From contig CALSCQ010001063.1 of NCBI GenBank assembly GCA_943704525.1, positions 1 to 10,982 on the forward strand: a stretch of 10,982 nt of DNA, written 5' to 3'. This DNA comes from Pigoraptor vietnamica. Its lineage: Eukaryota > Opisthokonta > Filasterea. This document shows, piece by piece, positions 6,987 through 10,982 of the stretch. Made by a program: the position numbers and the translations under genes. Numbering within the stretch: position 1 is the stretch's first letter; every line of letters starts with the position of its first letter. The notes beneath the pieces are model-generated. The model did no database searches and was not told the DNA's origin. It saw only the letters and a program-made list of their open reading frames with translations.

Positions 6987-9900
6987 ATGGGGGCGAAGAG
7001 ATTGAAAATTCCACTGGCGGCTGTTGCGCTTTGGGCTGTGTTCGTCTCCACAGCGTACGCCGCGACAACGTTCGGTGGGTCGTATTCCTGTCCATTTTAT
7101 GGGTGGCAGTTCAGAGGGAGGTTATTGTGCGCTCGGCTGCGAAAATCGCATGCGTTTTATGGTGCTTCGTGCGCCCATGACACGCACAAACACTTCCACG
7201 ACATGCCATGAGGACTTGCTAGCGAAGTTGGTGCTGATTTCGCTTTGCACTCACGCGCTGCGTGGTGCTGTTTGTACTTTGCACATCTTTGCTCTGTCAC
7301 TCACGCGCGTGTGTGTGTATGTGTTTTTCTGGAACAGGCGGCGGGGGGACGTCAGTCATATTCAACGGCAACTCTGCGCTTTACCGCGCGAATGCGTCCG
7401 TTCCGAGCGGCGATTTCACCTTCATGGTTTGGGCGCGCACATACGCGTCGTGGTCCACGGGGACTCTGGCATCCTACGCAGCGGCAGACGGGCACGACAA
7501 CACCATCACGTTCAGTCTGAGGGGGACGGACGTTATTCTCGACAATGCTTATCCAGTGGTGAGTGGCGTGCGAGTACTGTGGGGACGTTGGCGTCTGTTG
7601 CTCGTCTGCGAGTGTTGTGGGCTAGACACTTGCCGTCTGCGATTGTTACGGGACGTCGGCGTCTGTTGAGGGGGCTTACAATACTTGTCTCGAGTACGGA
7701 GACTTAGAGCGAACGCCCGTCTGCGATCAGTTGGAACGTCATTGTCTGAATTATGGCGAACCGCGCACTTTGCGTTTGTGATTATTGTGGACGTCGGCGA
7801 GTGTGTGAACGGAGGAAATGGCGCCCTTTCCTGCAACTGTTTGAACGCGCGTGCACGAATAGCGCAGCATGCCAAGCCGTTCCCCCTTGATGTTGTGCAC
7901 CCTGAACAGAGGGGGCTGACCGTTGTTTTCGCGCCTGTACCGCGCAGACGACCATTCCCCCCTTCCTGGGCCACTGGCTGCACGCCGCCGTGACGTTCAG
8001 CTCGGCGACTGGAACCGCAAAGTTTTACATTGACGGTGCGCCGATGAGCTCGATGGTAATCCCAGCCATCGCCAACGTTGCTGTGCCGTCCGGTGGCACC
8101 TTTGTGCTCGGGCAAGAACAGGACTCGCTGGGCGGCGGTGGGTGTGGTTGCTTCGTGTCTGTAGCGAGATGTCCTTGGGGGACGCACCCCGCCCCCCCCC
8201 CCATCCAAGCACCTTGTGACTCTCTCCTGCCACGCCTTACACACACACACACACTAACTCATCATGCGCACTCCTCCCTCTGTCACCCACTGCATGGCAC
8301 CTTCACGCTTTCACTTATACACGCACACATACACGCACACTCCCTCCCTCTCACGCGTTACGAAGAGACGGTGGACGCCCCTATGGCTGGAGCTGGACCG
8401 ACATTTCTCTCACGCCCCACCTCTTTCTTTCGCGAATACCTCAGGCTTCGAGAAGAACGAGATCTTCGCTGGTCAGATGGACGACTACCGCGTGTACAAC
8501 CGCGTTCTCTCTCCTGCCGAAATCGCCGTCGCCATGCGCGGTGGGAACGTCGGTGCGCCCTTTGCCCAGTACGATTTCGAATCGGACGTCGATCTCTCGT
8601 CGGGCGTCTTTTCACCGCCCCTCGTGGCCAAGGACTCCGCGGGCAGCGTGGGCGACCTCACCGCGAACTATCCCCCGCAGTCGCTCGTCACTTCGACAGA
8701 GTGCAACGGCGCCGTTTTCCGGTCGCCCATTGACCCTGCCGTCGGCCGTCTCCTGTACTCGCCCCTTTGGGGACCCTCGGGCGCGCCCATTGGCGGTCCT
8801 AATGTCGTCGCGAAGACGCGCGCAAACGGGGCGCCGGCACCCATCGTCCTCTGCCGCGACTATTCGAACAGCGCGGCGTCCGCGCAGTGCTGCAACGCCA
8901 CGGTGCTCGACACGGTCACGGGCGGCTCTCTCGTGTTGACGGACGGGACGGCGGTCGTTGCGAATTCGACGTACCTCGTGTGCGCGCGGCCGACGCCCTT
9001 CAACAACACCGCACTGCGCGCGGACATGCCGGATGTGTATGAACTCGTCAACTCGACGCTGCTCTTCCGTCCGTCTGGCGCTTTTGACGGGACGACGTCG
9101 TTCCGCGTGTCCGTGTCTAGCACGAACAACCCCGGCGGTGCGACGACCACGTCGACGGTGAACGTGAAGGTGGTTCGCGACCGCCCTCCCGTGGCAAAGT
9201 CGCTCTCCCTCACCGTGGGCGATGCCCAATCGGCGGGTCCGGTGGAGCTGGTGCTCTTCATGGACAAGAGCTCTGGCGCGCAATATGGCGGGACCGACCC
9301 CGATGGCGACTACCCTCTTGCCTTTTACATTACGTCACTGCCTGCATGGGGTATGTCACGTGGTGCTTTGGTGTTTGGGCGTGGCGCAATGTCTTGTCCC
9401 ATTATTCCTCTTCTTTCGTTCGTTATTTGTCTTTTCCCTCTCTTCGTCGCATAGCACTTCACGCGACAAATTGTCTCGTCTGGCCTCTCGCGAGCTTGCG
9501 TAACGGTGGCGTTCACTTGCCCGTGCACGCACACACACGCGAACACAGCGCAGATATTTCCCACACCCATACTCCCTCGCTGATGGTGCCGGCTGTCTTA
9601 AAAACCATCACCCGATTCAAGCATACTGCCCGGCGATGCTCTCTCCCTCTCGCCTAACACTCCTTGGCGCTCGTCCAACGCAGGCTTTCTCTACCAGTCG
9701 CTTGGTCCCGGCTCCAATAACGGTCTCATCACCACCGTCCCCACCCTGTTGCTCGGCATTGAGGGCCGTCTCATGTATCAGCCGTCCCCGAACCAAGCCG
9801 CAACGTTCGATTCGTTCACGTTCTGCGTCACGGACGCCGTCCCGCCGCCCCTCCAGCCCGACGCCGCGTGCCTTGCGTCGTCCGCCGGGAACGTCTCGTT

Positions 9901-10943
9901 CACCATTCGCCGCGTGAAGGATGGGGCGCAGACGGGCGGGTTTCAGCTGGACCTTGATGGCGTGGACGACGCCGTGTATTTGAACGCCACGCGGGCGTCC
10001 GACGGCGCTGCGTTCGACCTGACGAGCGCCACGGTGACGTTTTGGGTGTCGCCTCGCGCCGTTTCGCCCCTCCCCCTGGCGTGGAACGACCGCAGCATCG
10101 TGACGATGTATTCGGCGTCTGGCGTCGAGGTGTTGTCCATCGGCGCGTCGTACCCTCAGAACGGCAGCGCGCCTGTTGTCGTGGTGCGTGGGCGGACGGG
10201 ACTCACCATGCACGGGAAGATCGCGCTCCGCTTTAACGCGAATTCGCACGTCTCCGTGTCGCTGTCGTCGGGTGTCACGGCCATGGTCGTCGTCAACGGA
10301 CTCTACGACGTTGGCGGAGTGATATTGCCACCGGGCTCTGCCCTTCCCGTGCCGCACGTGGCCGTTGGCGACCCCTCGCGCGCGGGCATCGACGTGCTCA
10401 CGTCCGCATCTGTTTCATCGCACCTACCCATGGCGGGTGGGGTCGACGAGATTGCGCTGTGGCCATTCACAATGTCTGCCGCGGACGTGCTGGTTGTCAA
10501 GGAGATGGACGCCGCAGTGCTGTTCCGGGGCGTTCCTGCAACGCACCTTGGAGCCCGGTCTCCTCTCTCTCCGCCCCCGTCTTGGTGGCCGCACGTCTAC
10601 TACGCTTTCAACGAGGGCGGGGGTTCTTCGACGTCGGACTCGGCGGCGTACGAGTGGATGTACACACAGCTCGCCAGCGAGTACCTCACCAGCGCACAGG
10701 GCACGGTGCTTACTCAGTTTGCGCAGCGGGGACTTCTCGGCGGTGCACGCGCGCCCAACGCCGTCGGAAGCACTTTTGTGTACTGGCCGGGACGCACGGC
10801 GTCGACGTCGCCCGAGAACGGCCGCGTGGTGGCGCTTGAAGACACGACGACCATATTCACTCTTCCCGCCGTGCACCCGGACGGCGCAGGGACGACCGTG
10901 TTCATCTCGCAATATCCTACGCACGGAACTCTGTATCAGGCAC
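6987..10943 (+). CDS. Large secreted LamG / cadherin-like repeat protein (3' partial, five visible exons)
   Basis: Exons 6987-7074, 7338-7558, 7948-8137, 8445-9350 and 9684-about 10943 join in frame for about 888 residues and continue past the window. The start at 6987 has the best context (AAAATGG); an in-frame ATG at 6960 would add nine residues. Residues 1-25 are a signal peptide (basic start, core PLAAVALWAVFVSTA, AYA|A cleavage). LamG domain 1 spans about 30-200 (DFTFMVWARTY, HWLHAAVTF, AKFYIDG, QMDDYRVYNRVLSPAEI). Cadherin-like beta-sandwich repeats follow, about 294-410 and 410-547 (TDPDGDYPLAFYITSLPAWG, FDSFTFCVTD). LamG 2 spans about 554-735 (FQLDLDGVDDAVYL, FDLTSATVTFWV, GVDEIALW). 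Another repeat follows (QYPTHGTLYQ at the end). Eight N-glycosylation sequons and a Cys-rich stretch (CRDYS, QCC, LVCAR) fit a secreted or cell-surface adhesion protein. The last exon boundary is uncertain: the frame stays open to 10982, but the G/A-rich tail suggests an intron from about 10944. Confidence 0.87.
7075..7337 (+). other. Intron 1 of the LamG gene (263 bp, phase 1)
   Basis: Donor TTCG|GTGGGT and acceptor TCTGGAACAG|GC rejoin a split Gly codon (G|GC) directly after the signal peptide. A TG-rich stretch (GTGTGTGTATGTG, 7309-7322) lies just before the acceptor. Separating the signal peptide onto its own exon is common in secreted proteins. Confidence 0.85.
7559..7947 (+). other. Intron 2 of the LamG gene (389 bp, phase 0)
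   Basis: Donor CCAGTG|GTGAGT matches the eukaryotic consensus. The acceptor CGCGCAG ends at 7947, with a branch-site-like CTGAC (branch A 7919) 28 nt upstream. Joining gives AYPV-TTIPPFLGHWLHAAV, completing LamG domain 1. Confidence 0.88.
7583..7807 (+). repeat. Degenerate interspersed short repeats within intron 2
   Basis: GGACGTTGGCGTCTGTTG (7583-7600) recurs as GGACGTCGGCGTCTGTTG (7651-7668, 17 of 18 identical) and partly as GGACGTCGGCGAGTGTG (7789-7805). A second motif, CGTCTGCGA plus TTGTT-like bases, recurs at 7603, 7634 and 7718. The intron appears to have grown from short tandem units that have since diverged. Confidence 0.75.
8138..8444 (+). other. Intron 3 of the LamG gene (307 bp, phase 1)
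   Basis: Donor GGCG|GTGGGT is the same as that of intron 1. The acceptor TACCTCAG|GC restores a Gly codon and continues LamG 1 (SLGG-GFEKNEIFAGQMDDY). The interior holds a C11 run (about 8190-8200), a CACACACACACAC tract (8241-8254) and CA/CGCACA-rich sequence to about 8345, so here the CA strand is the coding strand. Confidence 0.88.
9351..9683 (+). other. Intron 4 of the LamG gene (333 bp, phase 1)
   Basis: Donor ATGGG|GTATGT and acceptor CCAACGCAG|GC split a Gly codon (LPAW-G-FLYQ), in the middle of a cadherin-like repeat. CTAAC at 9654-9658 (branch A 9657, 26 nt from the acceptor) is a textbook branch site. A CACACAC stretch lies in the interior (9530-9540). Confidence 0.88.
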
Positions 10944-10982
10944 GTGTCGGAAGGCCGGGAAGGCGCGCGGGGAGAGAAGGGG

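Noticed and set aside
7024-7707. 227-residue open frame crossing LamG exon 1, intron 1 and exon 2
   Set aside because: It is out of frame with both the signal peptide and the LamG domain and runs through the intron.
8253-8257. CTAAC as branch site of LamG intron 3
   Set aside because: It matches the branch consensus but lies almost 190 nt from the acceptor; a weaker CCGAC about 43 nt upstream is more plausible.

Overview
The window comes from a nuclear genome of a GC-rich eukaryote, most likely a unicellular one. The evidence is four widely spaced genes, two of them interrupted by short GT-AG introns (263-499 bp). Four of the five intron acceptors carry a branch-site-like CTGAT/CTGAC/CTAAC word 26-41 nt upstream or a pyrimidine tract. 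There are long TG/CA microsatellites in introns, ATG starts in good eukaryotic context, and a TATA box. No bacterial operon structure, ribosome binding sites or RNA genes were seen. The species cannot be fixed from the sequence. A free-living flagellate (apusomonad or choanoflagellate type) or a GC-rich alga would both fit.

Layout. (1) Bases 1-2519, plus strand: the 3' part of a gene whose last two exons (330-1154 and 1654-2519) join exactly in phase. They encode a long Gly/Ala/Asp/Ser-rich linker followed by an FkbM-family SAM-dependent methyltransferase. The flanking introns are full of TG repeats and of duplications that include a copy of the 5' splice site. (2) Bases 2809-3909 and 5175-6167, minus strand: two intronless genes for Ser/Arg-rich, probably disordered proteins. 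They share three short sequence blocks in the same order and look like diverged tandem paralogues. The second carries a DSG motif very like the degron segment remembered from animal CDC25A. (3) Bases 6168-6959: a divergent intergenic region with a TATA box for the minus-strand gene and an AT-rich patch. (4) Bases 6987 to the right edge, plus strand: the 5' part of a large secreted protein with a signal peptide, a LamG (concanavalin-like) domain, cadherin-like/tandem beta-sandwich repeats, a second LamG domain and another beta-sandwich repeat. It is built from at least five exons, and three of its four introns split a glycine codon in phase 1.

No pathway joins the four genes. The secreted LamG protein and the FkbM enzyme would both suit a cell that builds glycosylated surface proteins, but that link is inference. 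The Ser/Arg-rich pair looks like regulatory phosphoproteins of unknown role.
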